A stretch of DNA of 64,000 bases. Source: Bacillota bacterium (lineage in GTDB: Bacteria; Bacillota; Clostridia; Christensenellales; Aristaeellaceae). Under the pieces are notes generated by a model that was not told the origin of the DNA, ran no database searches, and worked only from the letters and a program-made list of their open reading frames with translations. The DNA lies in NCBI GenBank assembly GCA_023392515.1, contig JAEVYX010000073.1, forward strand, positions 15,525-79,524, in the 5' to 3' direction. The position numbers and the translations under genes were made by a program. Below are positions 17,587 through 25,764 of the stretch, piece by piece; position 1 is the stretch's first letter, and each line of letters opens with the position of its first letter.

Positions 17587-17877
17587 TCAGTCTACGTTGT
17601 AATCGGCACTTGCTGAACGCTCCATCACTGCATGCATATGGGCTTGTACAGGTAAATGCACCGGATGGGTTCGATAACGCTCCAGGGACTCCATAGAGTC
17701 AAATAATTCATTCAGACAAATGTCACAAGATCGTGGGCTATGCACTGCGTCAGGGGCAGCTTCCAAAGAAAGCATACCTTCAATTTTGCCTGTCATACTT
17801 TTAAGAATAATGCAGGTTTCTTCCAAAGCGGCGGGGGAATTATCCTTGAGCCAAAATAGAACGATGTGCCGTACCAT
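17587..17877 (-). CDS. Dabb family (stress-responsive A/B barrel) protein
   Basis: 96 aa, started after AAAGGAG. It opens MVRHIVLFWLKDNSPAALEE and contains the H-P pair near the end (YRTHPVHLPVQAHM), typical of the dimeric alpha+beta barrel (Dabb) family, a ferredoxin-like fold used by small cofactor-free enzymes and stress proteins. No catalytic role can be assigned. It lies 36 bp after ftsH and is probably co-transcribed with it. Confidence 0.82.
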   Translation of the reverse strand: MVRHIVLFWLKDNSPAALEETCIILKSMTGKIEGMLSLEAAPDAVHSPRSCDICLNELFDSMESLERYRTHPVHLPVQAHMHAVMERSASADYNVD

Positions 17878-17913
17878 ATAAATTCTCCTTTAATTTTAAT
17901 CATTGAGGAAGTC

Positions 17914-19740
17914 TTATGCTCTATTCATCAAAACGGCGTTAAACTCCTCGCCGGTGATGGTCTCCCGCTCCAATAAATATTTTGCCAACTCATGAAGCTT
18001 GTCTATGTTATCCTTAAGCAATTGATTTGCCTTGGCATAGGCGCTTTTGATAATCCCCATTACTTCAGCATCAACTTTGGTAGCCGTCTCGGGGGAACAG
18101 GCTAAAGATGCATCACCGCCAAGATATTGGTTTTGTATAACCTCCAGAGCTGTCATGCCAAATTCTTCACTCATGCCAAGTCTGGTGACCATCGTGCGTG
18201 CCAGTTTTGTAGCCTGCTCAATATCATTGGCCGCACCAGAGGTAATCGAACCGAACACGATTTCCTCTGCTGCCCGGCCGGCAGTGAGGGTAGCAATTTT
18301 ACTAAGCAGGTCCTCCCTGCTCATAAGAAAACGTTCGCTATCCTCTACCTGCATGGTATAACCTAAAGCACCGGAAGTGCGTGGGACAATGGTGATCTTA
18401 TGGATGGGCGGGCAATTTTTCTGCATGGAAGCTACCAATGCATGGCCTATCTCATGATAAGAAACAATCAGCTTTTCCTGCGCAGAAATTACCGCTCCTT
18501 TGCGCTGATACCCGGCAATGATGGTTTCGACCGATTCATCCAAATCACTTTGCTGTACGGTCGAGCGCTTTCCTTTCACGGCCAAAAGCGCCGCTTCGTT
18601 GATGATATTGGCCAACTCAGCGCCGGATGCGCCGGATGTTGCCAAAGCAATCGCCCGAAAATCGATGTTCCTATCCATTTTAACCTTTTTGGCGTGTACC
18701 TTTAGAATGGCTTCTCTGCCGGCCAAATCCGGAAGTTCAACAGGGATTCTCCGGTCAAAGCGGCCGGGACGAAGCAACGCCTTGTCCAATGTATCAGGAC
18801 GGTTGCTGGCAGCTAGAATCACCACACCTTTGCTGCTGTCAAAGCCGTCCATTTCTGTTAAAAGCTGGTTGAGGGTCTGCTCCCGCTCGTCATTTCCGCC
18901 AATGCCCAAGCCGCTGTCCCTACGTTTGCCGATGGTGTCGATTTCATCGATAAATACAATGCACGGTGCCTTTTCCTGAGCCTGCTTGAACAGATCCCTT
19001 ACTCTGGCCGCGCCCATGCCAACAAACATTTCAACAAACTCGGATCCTGAAATGGAAAAAAAAGGAACTTTGGCTTCGCCGGCGACAGCCTGAGCCAGCA
19101 GCGTTTTTCCTGTACCCGGAGGGCCAACCAAAAGAGCTCCTTTGGGAAGCCTTGCGCCAATTTCTTTGTACTTGTCCGGGTTATGCAGAAAATCAACAAT
19201 TTCAGTGAGCGCGGCCTTCGCCTCATCCTGGCCTGCCACATCCTCAAAAGATTTGCCGGTTTGCGCAGCCACGTAGACTTTTGCGTTACTCTTGCCAAAG
19301 GACATGGCCCCTGCGCCGCCCATCCGCTTTTGCAGATTTCGCATCAAAAACTGTCCCAGTACAAAGAATATACCAAGTGGAATGATCCAGGACAGCAAAA
19401 ACTCTATAAGCGGCGAATTCTCTTTTGGTATTACCCGGCTGAATGTGACGCCTGCATCCCGCATCCTGTCTACCAGGGAGGGATCGTCCAACCGGCCGGT
19501 AACATAAATATTGGAATCGCTTGCATCGGAGGGGGTAAAACTGATGGATGTATCCTCCAATTGCGCTTTGCTGATTTTTCCGCTTTCCAGCATCTCCAAA
19601 AACTGATCGTAACTGACTTCTTTTACGCTGATGGCAGATAGCGAGGGAAAAACAAGTGCGTTAAACAAAATCAGGACCAGCATGGCAATAAGATAATAAA
19701 ATAAGAGCGACTTTCGCGGGGGCTGTATTTCTTGTTTCAT
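17914..19740 (-). CDS. ftsH: ATP-dependent zinc metalloprotease FtsH
   Basis: 608 aa from the ATG at 19740 behind GAGGAGG. Order: an N-terminal helix (LLFYYLIAMLVLILF), an extracellular segment, a second helix near residue 105-125, the AAA ATPase with Walker A GPPGTGKTLLAQA and Walker B IVFIDEID, SRH region RPGRFDRRI, and an M41 protease domain with the zinc motif HEIGH. FtsH is a membrane hexamer that unfolds and degrades membrane and short-lived proteins. Its promoter shares bases with the divergent galT promoter. Confidence 0.97.
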   Translation of the reverse strand: MKQEIQPPRKSLLFYYLIAMLVLILFNALVFPSLSAISVKEVSYDQFLEMLESGKISKAQLEDTSISFTPSDASDSNIYVTGRLDDPSLVDRMRDAGVTFSRVIPKENSPLIEFLLSWIIPLGIFFVLGQFLMRNLQKRMGGAGAMSFGKSNAKVYVAAQTGKSFEDVAGQDEAKAALTEIVDFLHNPDKYKEIGARLPKGALLVGPPGTGKTLLAQAVAGEAKVPFFSISGSEFVEMFVGMGAARVRDLFKQAQEKAPCIVFIDEIDTIGKRRDSGLGIGGNDEREQTLNQLLTEMDGFDSSKGVVILAASNRPDTLDKALLRPGRFDRRIPVELPDLAGREAILKVHAKKVKMDRNIDFRAIALATSGASGAELANIINEAALLAVKGKRSTVQQSDLDESVETIIAGYQRKGAVISAQEKLIVSYHEIGHALVASMQKNCPPIHKITIVPRTSGALGYTMQVEDSERFLMSREDLLSKIATLTAGRAAEEIVFGSITSGAANDIEQATKLARTMVTRLGMSEEFGMTALEVIQNQYLGGDASLACSPETATKVDAEVMGIIKSAYAKANQLLKDNIDKLHELAKYLLERETITGEEFNAVLMNRA

Positions 19741-19785
19741 AGCTAACCTCCTCAGGGAATTCCGGTGAAAAAGCAAACAGGTGCA

Positions 19786-19814
19786 TTGACACCAATTTGT
19801 TGCTACATTATAAT
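19786..19814 (+). promoter_or_regulatory. Consensus sigma-A promoter of the galT operon
   Basis: TTGACA at 19786-19791, a 17-bp spacer and TATAAT at 19809-19814, a full match to consensus. The start is near 19821. Its -10 box overlaps the -10 box of the leftward ftsH promoter. Confidence 0.8.
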
Positions 19815-19835
19815 GCATCATGGACCTAATTACAA
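19807..19835 (-). promoter_or_regulatory. Sigma-A promoter of ftsH
   Basis: On the minus strand TTGTAA (19835-19830), a 17-bp spacer and TATAAT (19812-19807). The palindrome GCATTATAATGC provides -10 boxes for both directions, so polymerases for ftsH and galT compete for the same bases. Confidence 0.55.
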
Positions 19836-19877
19836 TGTTAAGCGACTAAAACATACACATGAAACGAGGAAACCAAC

Positions 19878-21410
19878 ATGGCTCATGCTGAAATGGCACA
19901 AAGTGCCGTGGAGGAGCTGCTTTTTTTTGCCGGTGCCAAGGGGTTGGTAGAGGCGGAGGACATCCCTTTCGCCCGCAATCTTTTACTGGATTGCATGGGG
20001 TTGTGCAAACCGAGCGATCCGATTGAACTTGACTATGTGCCGGAAACTGCAACTCCTATATTAGAAAAGCTCCTTCAGGCGGCAATAGAAGCCGGCTTGC
20101 TTGAAGACACCCAATCAGGCAGAGAAAATTTTTCCGCCCGGCTGATGAGTTGTATAACACCTGCACCGGCTATCATCCGCAGAGAATTTGCAAAGCGTTA
20201 TGAACATCAAAGCCCTCAAGCTGCGACAAAATGGTTTTATGAATTGTGCCGCAATTGCGATTATATCAGGGTCGACCAGATTCAAAAAAACATCCGCTAC
20301 TTCGGGGACACACCTTGCGGGCAGTTGGAAATCACCATCAATCTGTCCAAACCTGAAAAAGACCCAAGGGAGATTGCTAAACTTAAAAACGCGCCCAAAA
20401 CAGGGTATCCCAAATGTATGTTGTGCGTGGAAAACAGCGGATATGCAGGCCGCATGGACTATCCTGCCAGACAGAATCACCGGATTGTTCCTCTTACCTT
20501 AGGTGGAAAAACGTGGCATTTGCAGTATTCTCCCTATTTGTACTATCCTGAGCATTGTATCGCACTAAATGAAAAACATGTGCCTATGGCTTTGAATCGT
20601 GGCGCATTTCAACGGCTTTTCGACTTTGTGGACCAGTTTCCACATTATTTTATCGGCTCAAATGCGGATCTGCCCATCGTTGGCGGATCCATCCTCAACC
20701 ACGATCATTTCCAAGGCGGTTGTCATGTATTTCCCATGGAGCGATCGCAGGTGCGCTGCCGCCTCGCTTCGCCTGCGCGGGATGTGGAAGCATATATCCT
20801 GAACTGGCCTATGACCGCACTTGTGCTGAGCGGCAAGGACAGGGAAAAGCTGACAGACCTTGCGGATGGGCTGCTGTCAGCTTGGCGGGTATACAGCGAT
20901 GAAAAGCGGGACATTTTGTGCAGTACTACGGAATTGCATAATACAATTACACCAATTTTGCGCAAAGAGGGGGAAGCATACCGGTTGACCCTGGTGCTTC
21001 GTAATAACAGGACGACGCCTGCGCATCCTTTGGGAATCTTTCACCCTCATGCCGAGCTGCATCATATCAAAAAAGAAAACATCGGGCTGATCGAAGTCAT
21101 GGGGTTATTTATCCTTCCGGGCCGACTGAAGGAGGAATTGGAATCTTTGTCGCTATACCTGACTGGGCAAAAGCCGCTTGTTTGCCCGAAAGATGATGAC
21201 CCAGCCTGCAAGCACTTCCCGTGGCTTGTTAAAATAGCAAACAAAGTCGGCACCCATTTAACACATGACCGGGCTGTGACTGTATTGAGAGAAGAAATCG
21301 CAATGGTCTGCTATCAGGTGCTTGAGGACGCAGGCGTCTATAAGCAAACTGAGGACGGTCTGCTTGGTGTCCTGCAGTTTCTGACATCCTGCGGCTATGA
21401 GCAGATTTGA
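19878..21410 (+). CDS. galT: UDP-glucose--hexose-1-phosphate uridylyltransferase (class II GalT)
   Basis: 510 aa, the length of the Firmicutes class II GalT rather than the 350-aa enteric type. It moves UMP between UDP-glucose and galactose 1-phosphate in the Leloir pathway. Recognisable segments are GYPKCMLCVENSGYAGR, VGGSILNHDHFQGG (uridylylation region with the conserved His residues) and FHPHAELHHIKKENIGLIEVMG. The start follows GAGG with normal spacing. galK and galE are absent here. The next gene is a GH127-like protein after an 84-bp gap containing a CATGCAT-N8-ATGCATG hairpin. Confidence 0.95.
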   Translation: MAHAEMAQSAVEELLFFAGAKGLVEAEDIPFARNLLLDCMGLCKPSDPIELDYVPETATPILEKLLQAAIEAGLLEDTQSGRENFSARLMSCITPAPAIIRREFAKRYEHQSPQAATKWFYELCRNCDYIRVDQIQKNIRYFGDTPCGQLEITINLSKPEKDPREIAKLKNAPKTGYPKCMLCVENSGYAGRMDYPARQNHRIVPLTLGGKTWHLQYSPYLYYPEHCIALNEKHVPMALNRGAFQRLFDFVDQFPHYFIGSNADLPIVGGSILNHDHFQGGCHVFPMERSQVRCRLASPARDVEAYILNWPMTALVLSGKDREKLTDLADGLLSAWRVYSDEKRDILCSTTELHNTITPILRKEGEAYRLTLVLRNNRTTPAHPLGIFHPHAELHHIKKENIGLIEVMGLFILPGRLKEELESLSLYLTGQKPLVCPKDDDPACKHFPWLVKIANKVGTHLTHDRAVTVLREEIAMVCYQVLEDAGVYKQTEDGLLGVLQFLTSCGYEQI

Positions 21411-21494
21411 CAAGCGCAAAGATATAAATTCCAAGCGTCCCAAGCATAATGAATGGCATGCATTAAGAAAAATGCATGTGGCAGGAGGGCTTAT

Positions 21495-23261
21495 ATGCCA
21501 TTGAAACCCATGTTGTCCCGGGCTCCTTTAAGCGATGCCAGCTTTGCTCCGCTCCCATATACAGCCGTTTTGCCCAAGGGCAGGCTATTAAAACAATTGG
21601 CAGCATGCATTCATTGGGCTGCCCGCTTGCCTTTGGAAGAAAAAATGCCGGACTGCTTGATCGCTCTTGCCTTTCTCTGCGAAGACGAGGAGCTTTTAAG
21701 CCGCGCCAAGGCATGGGTTGAAAGGATGGTCTCATCGCAGCGAGAGGATGGTTCTTTTGGCGATGCCCAAAAACTTGATTTGCAAGTTCATGCCATTCAG
21801 GGGCTAATATCCTATTATGAAACAGTGCCTGAAAAAGAGGTATTGCTATTTTTGTTGCGGTATTTCCAACATGTCTATCGCCAGGCGGAAGCTCTATTTG
21901 GCGGCGGGAAAAATGCCATACTGGTTGGGGAATATGCTTCCTTTGCCTTAGCACTTTATGAAAGAACAGGCAAAGCATTTTTGCTGCATCTTATGGAAAA
22001 GCTTCGGGCGTATGGGCCGGATTGGACAGGCTTTTTTCATACTTTTCCAATTTCACGGCCATTTAGCAAACATATCTCCCGCCAGGAATTGGAACAGGGT
22101 CTGCATTCCTCCCAAACAGAAACAAAGAACTATTACGAAAGGCAGCAGTTTTTTGGAAACGGGATTGCTTTGGCAGCAGGACTAAAAACCCCTGCGCTTT
22201 TTGCACGCTTTTCAGGTAACATCAAGGAAAAGGAAGCGGGCAGGCTTGGCCTCCAAAGGGTGATGCGCCACCATGGGCTGGCAAACGGCATGTTCACAGC
22301 AGATGAATTTCTTCAGGGAGGAGATCCTTCCCGGGGTATTGACAGCAGAGCGATAACACAGATGATTGCTTCGCTGGAAAGCTTAGTATGCCTTCAGGGT
22401 TATGCAGCATTTGCTGATGCATGGGAGAAAATTGCTCTCAATGCGTTGCCTGCCATCATGGGGAAAACAGGCACTCGGCCCATGCAACGGCTAAATCAAC
22501 CTTATACAATGGAAGAAAAGGTACATTCAGATGAGACGGATGAATATGCCGCCGCAAGTTATCTTCGGGGCCTTACAAAGTATTCTTCCCGGCTTTGGAT
22601 GGCGGCACCCAAGGATGGGCTGGCGATATTGAGCTACATGCCGGCTACAGTGCGCTGGCGGATTGGCGGTAGCTTGGCAACGCTTGAGGTAACTGGAAAT
22701 TACCCTTACGAAGAGGAAATTGCCATAAGCCTGCGCATCAAAAAGCCCGCCTCTTTTCCACTGCATCTGCGGATTCCAGCTTGGGCAAAAGATGCCTGTG
22801 TGCGTATAAACGACGAAGGCGGAGAAAGCCCGGAGCCGGGGAGCTTCTTTATTATAGACCGTACCTGGCAAAACGGCGACACCATATTCCTCTCCCTGCC
22901 AATGGAACCCCGGCTGACCGTGTGGCATCACCAAAGCATGGCTGTGGAATATGGCCCCTTGGTCATGGCGCTGCCGATTTCTTCCGAAGAACCGCTTTGG
23001 AACGCCGCGATTGTTCCGGAGGAACCAATTATCCCCTCATTAGAGGGTAAAGAAAACGGGATCGCCATTTCTATAGGAGCAAGGCGTGTGCTTGGATGGA
23101 CGAAAAAAGATGGTTTGCCTGCGTCTCCATCGGTGCTGCCTAAAACACAGGAAGAAACGCTTCGCTTAACCCTTGTGCCTTACGGCGATACCGAAAACCG
23201 AATGACACAGCTTCCACAGGCGGGTTCGGTTGATAAAGCGGATAGTCCGCTGGAGGAATAA
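21495..23261 (+). CDS. GH127-like (DUF1680) protein lacking the catalytic Glu/Cys residues
   Basis: 588 aa from the ATG at 21495 after GGAGG. The N-terminal (alpha/alpha)6-type half and C-terminal beta half (PLHLRIPAWAKDACVRIND, GSFFIIDRTWQNGDTIFLSLPM, SMAVEYGPLVMALP) match beta-L-arabinofuranosidases of family GH127 and relatives. In those enzymes a zinc site is formed by a Glu-x-Cys pair and a Cys-Cys pair. Here the matching places read DSRA (before ITQMIASLESL) and AAAS (before YLRGLTKYSSRLW), so these residues are absent. It may be a sugar-binding or re-purposed protein. No signal peptide is present, so it is cytoplasmic. It overlaps closely with the dus gene downstream. Confidence 0.65.
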   Translation: MPLKPMLSRAPLSDASFAPLPYTAVLPKGRLLKQLAACIHWAARLPLEEKMPDCLIALAFLCEDEELLSRAKAWVERMVSSQREDGSFGDAQKLDLQVHAIQGLISYYETVPEKEVLLFLLRYFQHVYRQAEALFGGGKNAILVGEYASFALALYERTGKAFLLHLMEKLRAYGPDWTGFFHTFPISRPFSKHISRQELEQGLHSSQTETKNYYERQQFFGNGIALAAGLKTPALFARFSGNIKEKEAGRLGLQRVMRHHGLANGMFTADEFLQGGDPSRGIDSRAITQMIASLESLVCLQGYAAFADAWEKIALNALPAIMGKTGTRPMQRLNQPYTMEEKVHSDETDEYAAASYLRGLTKYSSRLWMAAPKDGLAILSYMPATVRWRIGGSLATLEVTGNYPYEEEIAISLRIKKPASFPLHLRIPAWAKDACVRINDEGGESPEPGSFFIIDRTWQNGDTIFLSLPMEPRLTVWHHQSMAVEYGPLVMALPISSEEPLWNAAIVPEEPIIPSLEGKENGIAISIGARRVLGWTKKDGLPASPSVLPKTQEETLRLTLVPYGDTENRMTQLPQAGSVDKADSPLEE

Positions 23262-23262
23262 C

Positions 23263-24294
23263 ATGGGTGTTCCCTCCATACGACTGGCACCCATGGCCGG
23301 CATCACCGATTGGCCTTTCCGTCTTCTCTGCTTCGAAAAAGGGTGCGATATCGCTTATACGGAAATGATCAGCGCTATGGGATATTTGTGTGCACCTCCA
23401 GGGAATGTAGCCAGCTTGAATCTGCAAAAAACTCACCCCCAGGAAGGGCCGGTAATCGTGCAGATCTTTGGCAAGGAGCCAGATCTGATGGGCCAGGCTG
23501 CCGGGCTTTTAGAACAAACCGGCAGGTATTGCGGCGTGGATATCAATATGGGCTGCCCAGCCCACAAAGTGACCGGATCCGGGGAAGGCAGCGGTTTGAT
23601 GCGTCAGCCTTTGCTGGCAGGAAAAATCATGGAAACAGTTCGAAAAAATGTATATCTTCCTGTTACCGTGAAAATGCGGCTTGGTTGGAATGACCAAAGT
23701 ATTAACGTTATGGAACTGAGTCATATTGCACAGGAATCCGGCTTGGATGGTGTAACGGTTCATGGACGCACCCGCGAGCAGCAATATAGCGGCAAGGCGG
23801 ATTGGGATCAAATCGCCAAAGTGAAACAGTCACTGAAAATCCCCGTTTATGGCAATGGCGATATATTTCAATCTCAGGATGCTATGCATATGCTGGCCTA
23901 TACAAAATGCGATGGTATTCTGATTGGCCGGGGCGCTATGGGCAATCCCTGGATTTTTGAACAGGTAAAGTGTAGTTTGAACGGCCAGGAAGCCATTCTT
24001 CCTTCCGTGGCAGAACGTGTTGAAACCGCGCTGCGTCACGCCAGAATGATGGTAGAGTGGAAAGGTGAAACCTTTGCCGTGCCGGAAATGCGCAAACATA
24101 TTTCCTGGTATATCCATGGCTTGAGAGGGGCGGCGCAAATGCGGTCGCAAGCCAATAAAGCCAAAACGATGGAAGAACTTACGCAAGCATTGTTATCATG
24201 GGCAAGCACGGAAGGTGAAGTGGAAGAAATGACCACAAGAAATGCAGGGTTTACCAAAGAAAATCCGTTAGATTCACAGACACAAGAAAATTAG
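23263..24294 (+). CDS. dus: tRNA-dihydrouridine synthase (DusB-like)
   Basis: 343 aa from the ATG at 23263, one base after the preceding stop codon and behind GGAGG. It reduces uridines in tRNA to dihydrouridine using FMN and NADPH. Family marks are RLAPMAGITDWPFRLLC, VDINMGCPAHKV (catalytic Cys), VTVKMRLGW, VHGRTREQQYSGKADW, VYGNGDI and GRGAMGNPWIF. The C-terminal helical domain RKHISWYIHGLRGAAQMR is the usual one. It is the third gene of the galT operon, an unusual setting for a tRNA modification gene. Confidence 0.95.
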   Translation: MGVPSIRLAPMAGITDWPFRLLCFEKGCDIAYTEMISAMGYLCAPPGNVASLNLQKTHPQEGPVIVQIFGKEPDLMGQAAGLLEQTGRYCGVDINMGCPAHKVTGSGEGSGLMRQPLLAGKIMETVRKNVYLPVTVKMRLGWNDQSINVMELSHIAQESGLDGVTVHGRTREQQYSGKADWDQIAKVKQSLKIPVYGNGDIFQSQDAMHMLAYTKCDGILIGRGAMGNPWIFEQVKCSLNGQEAILPSVAERVETALRHARMMVEWKGETFAVPEMRKHISWYIHGLRGAAQMRSQANKAKTMEELTQALLSWASTEGEVEEMTTRNAGFTKENPLDSQTQEN

Positions 24295-24307
24295 GAGCGA
24301 CTGGCGG

Positions 24308-25747
24308 ATGAAATATCATACCTTTGCGGCGAAATTCCTTTGCGTGACGATGGCGGTTTGTTTGATCCTTTCAACGGCATCAGCACAAGCCGGCGATTCC
24401 TTCTCCCCACTTTTAGAGGAATTCTATCTTGGGTTTCAAACGGGAAAATCCATTAGATTGACTTTATCGGCTGCACTGAACGCATGGGTTCCGTATGGCG
24501 AAGCTACAATACAAGCCATGAACCAGATCTTAAGTGATTGTAACGTTGAGATGGCATATCAAAGCGCAGCGGACGGGGAGAAGATTCAATCGCAGCTGAA
24601 CGTTGGAGATAAAACGGCATTTTCTATCACACAAAAAAATGCTCCCCAATATTTTTTGGCCCAAACCTCCCTTTTTCCGCAAAAAACATTGGTAAGCGCA
24701 AAATCCTCCCCGCTTTGGCCTTTGTTTCAGGAGGAAATACCGATATCTTTCGAGAATTATCAGCCTAACCTCGATTTACTGGCCGAACTGATTCCTGTGG
24801 CATTACAGTCCCTTGAAAGTTTTGCTCAGGATAAGAAGATCTCATACAAAATCGCATCGGTCGGTACGGCTAAAAAGGCTATCGTGTATACGGTTCCTGT
24901 GGAATCCGGCGAATTGCTTCGGGATACGCTGCTTCTTTTGACAACAGAGCTTCCTTGGCCGGAAATCCCTTCCCTTTTGCTGACTATGGCGCTGAAAAGT
25001 ACTGCGGTCGTTACGCTTTATCAGTCGGCGGACGGAGTGAATATGGGCCTTTCCATCAAAGGTGATATGAGCTTTGAAAATGCCGCGGAGCGTGAGGTAA
25101 ACCTGTTATGGGGATTTTCAAATTCGGATGCAAAGCGTATTCATACCCTTAGTGTAAAGTCCCCGGCTGTTGAGGGAAGCGATGCCTATACCTTAAACGG
25201 AAAACTTACAAAAACAATAACCAAGGGTAAGAATACGCTTGAAGCCGAATTGGACATTACTGAAAAAAGAAGCAAAGTTACCACAAACACGCTATGGACC
25301 GGCAAAGCCGTCTGCTCCTTTGAAAAAGAGAGTCAGCATATAACCGGCGATATCAGAAAAACCGTCAAGCAAGGGGAAACTTCTTCTGAATTGTCAATTA
25401 CGCCTGACATAAGCTTAGTCTCGTCTGGGGATTCGGTATCCTGTCAGGGGAGCATGGGTATCTTGTGGACAAAAAATAAAGATGTTCAAGGGGACATTGT
25501 CCTTTCCATATCAGCAGGCGACGGAGGAGAAATTTCCTGGGATGATCCTTCCGAAATGATAGACGTGGACATCATGGGGGAAGCTCAATTGGCCGAACTG
25601 CAATCAGAAGCCAGAAATAATGCAGCTCGGAGCACCATAGAAGCGTTGCTGGCACTACCTAAAGAACAGCTTACTTTGTTTTCTGAAGGGATTTCACAAG
25701 AGGTTTGGACGAATATTACAAAATCATCCTATCAGGTTGAGGAATGA
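24308..25747 (+). CDS. Secreted protein of unknown function, first of a tandem pair
   Basis: 479 aa with a signal peptide (hydrophobic core CVTMAVCLILSTASAQA, likely cut after AQA) and no other membrane helix. The mature part is rich in beta-strand-like alternation and Thr/Ser/Lys, with short repeated-looking strands (TKTITKGKNTLEAELDITEK), and ends in an acidic-to-helical tail. No catalytic motif or anchor is seen. It starts 13 bp after the dus gene, and a second secreted protein of like size and layout follows after 17 bp, suggesting an ancient duplication or a two-part complex. Confidence 0.7.
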   Translation: MKYHTFAAKFLCVTMAVCLILSTASAQAGDSFSPLLEEFYLGFQTGKSIRLTLSAALNAWVPYGEATIQAMNQILSDCNVEMAYQSAADGEKIQSQLNVGDKTAFSITQKNAPQYFLAQTSLFPQKTLVSAKSSPLWPLFQEEIPISFENYQPNLDLLAELIPVALQSLESFAQDKKISYKIASVGTAKKAIVYTVPVESGELLRDTLLLLTTELPWPEIPSLLLTMALKSTAVVTLYQSADGVNMGLSIKGDMSFENAAEREVNLLWGFSNSDAKRIHTLSVKSPAVEGSDAYTLNGKLTKTITKGKNTLEAELDITEKRSKVTTNTLWTGKAVCSFEKESQHITGDIRKTVKQGETSSELSITPDISLVSSGDSVSCQGSMGILWTKNKDVQGDIVLSISAGDGGEISWDDPSEMIDVDIMGEAQLAELQSEARNNAARSTIEALLALPKEQLTLFSEGISQEVWTNITKSSYQVEE

Positions 25748-25764
25748 CCGGGAGGTAATTCTGG

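Noticed and set aside
21457..21478. CATGCAT-N8-ATGCATG inverted repeat between galT and the GH127-like gene
   Set aside because: A short AT-rich hairpin with no clear function; it could tune operon expression but nothing supports that, so it is mentioned only under galT.
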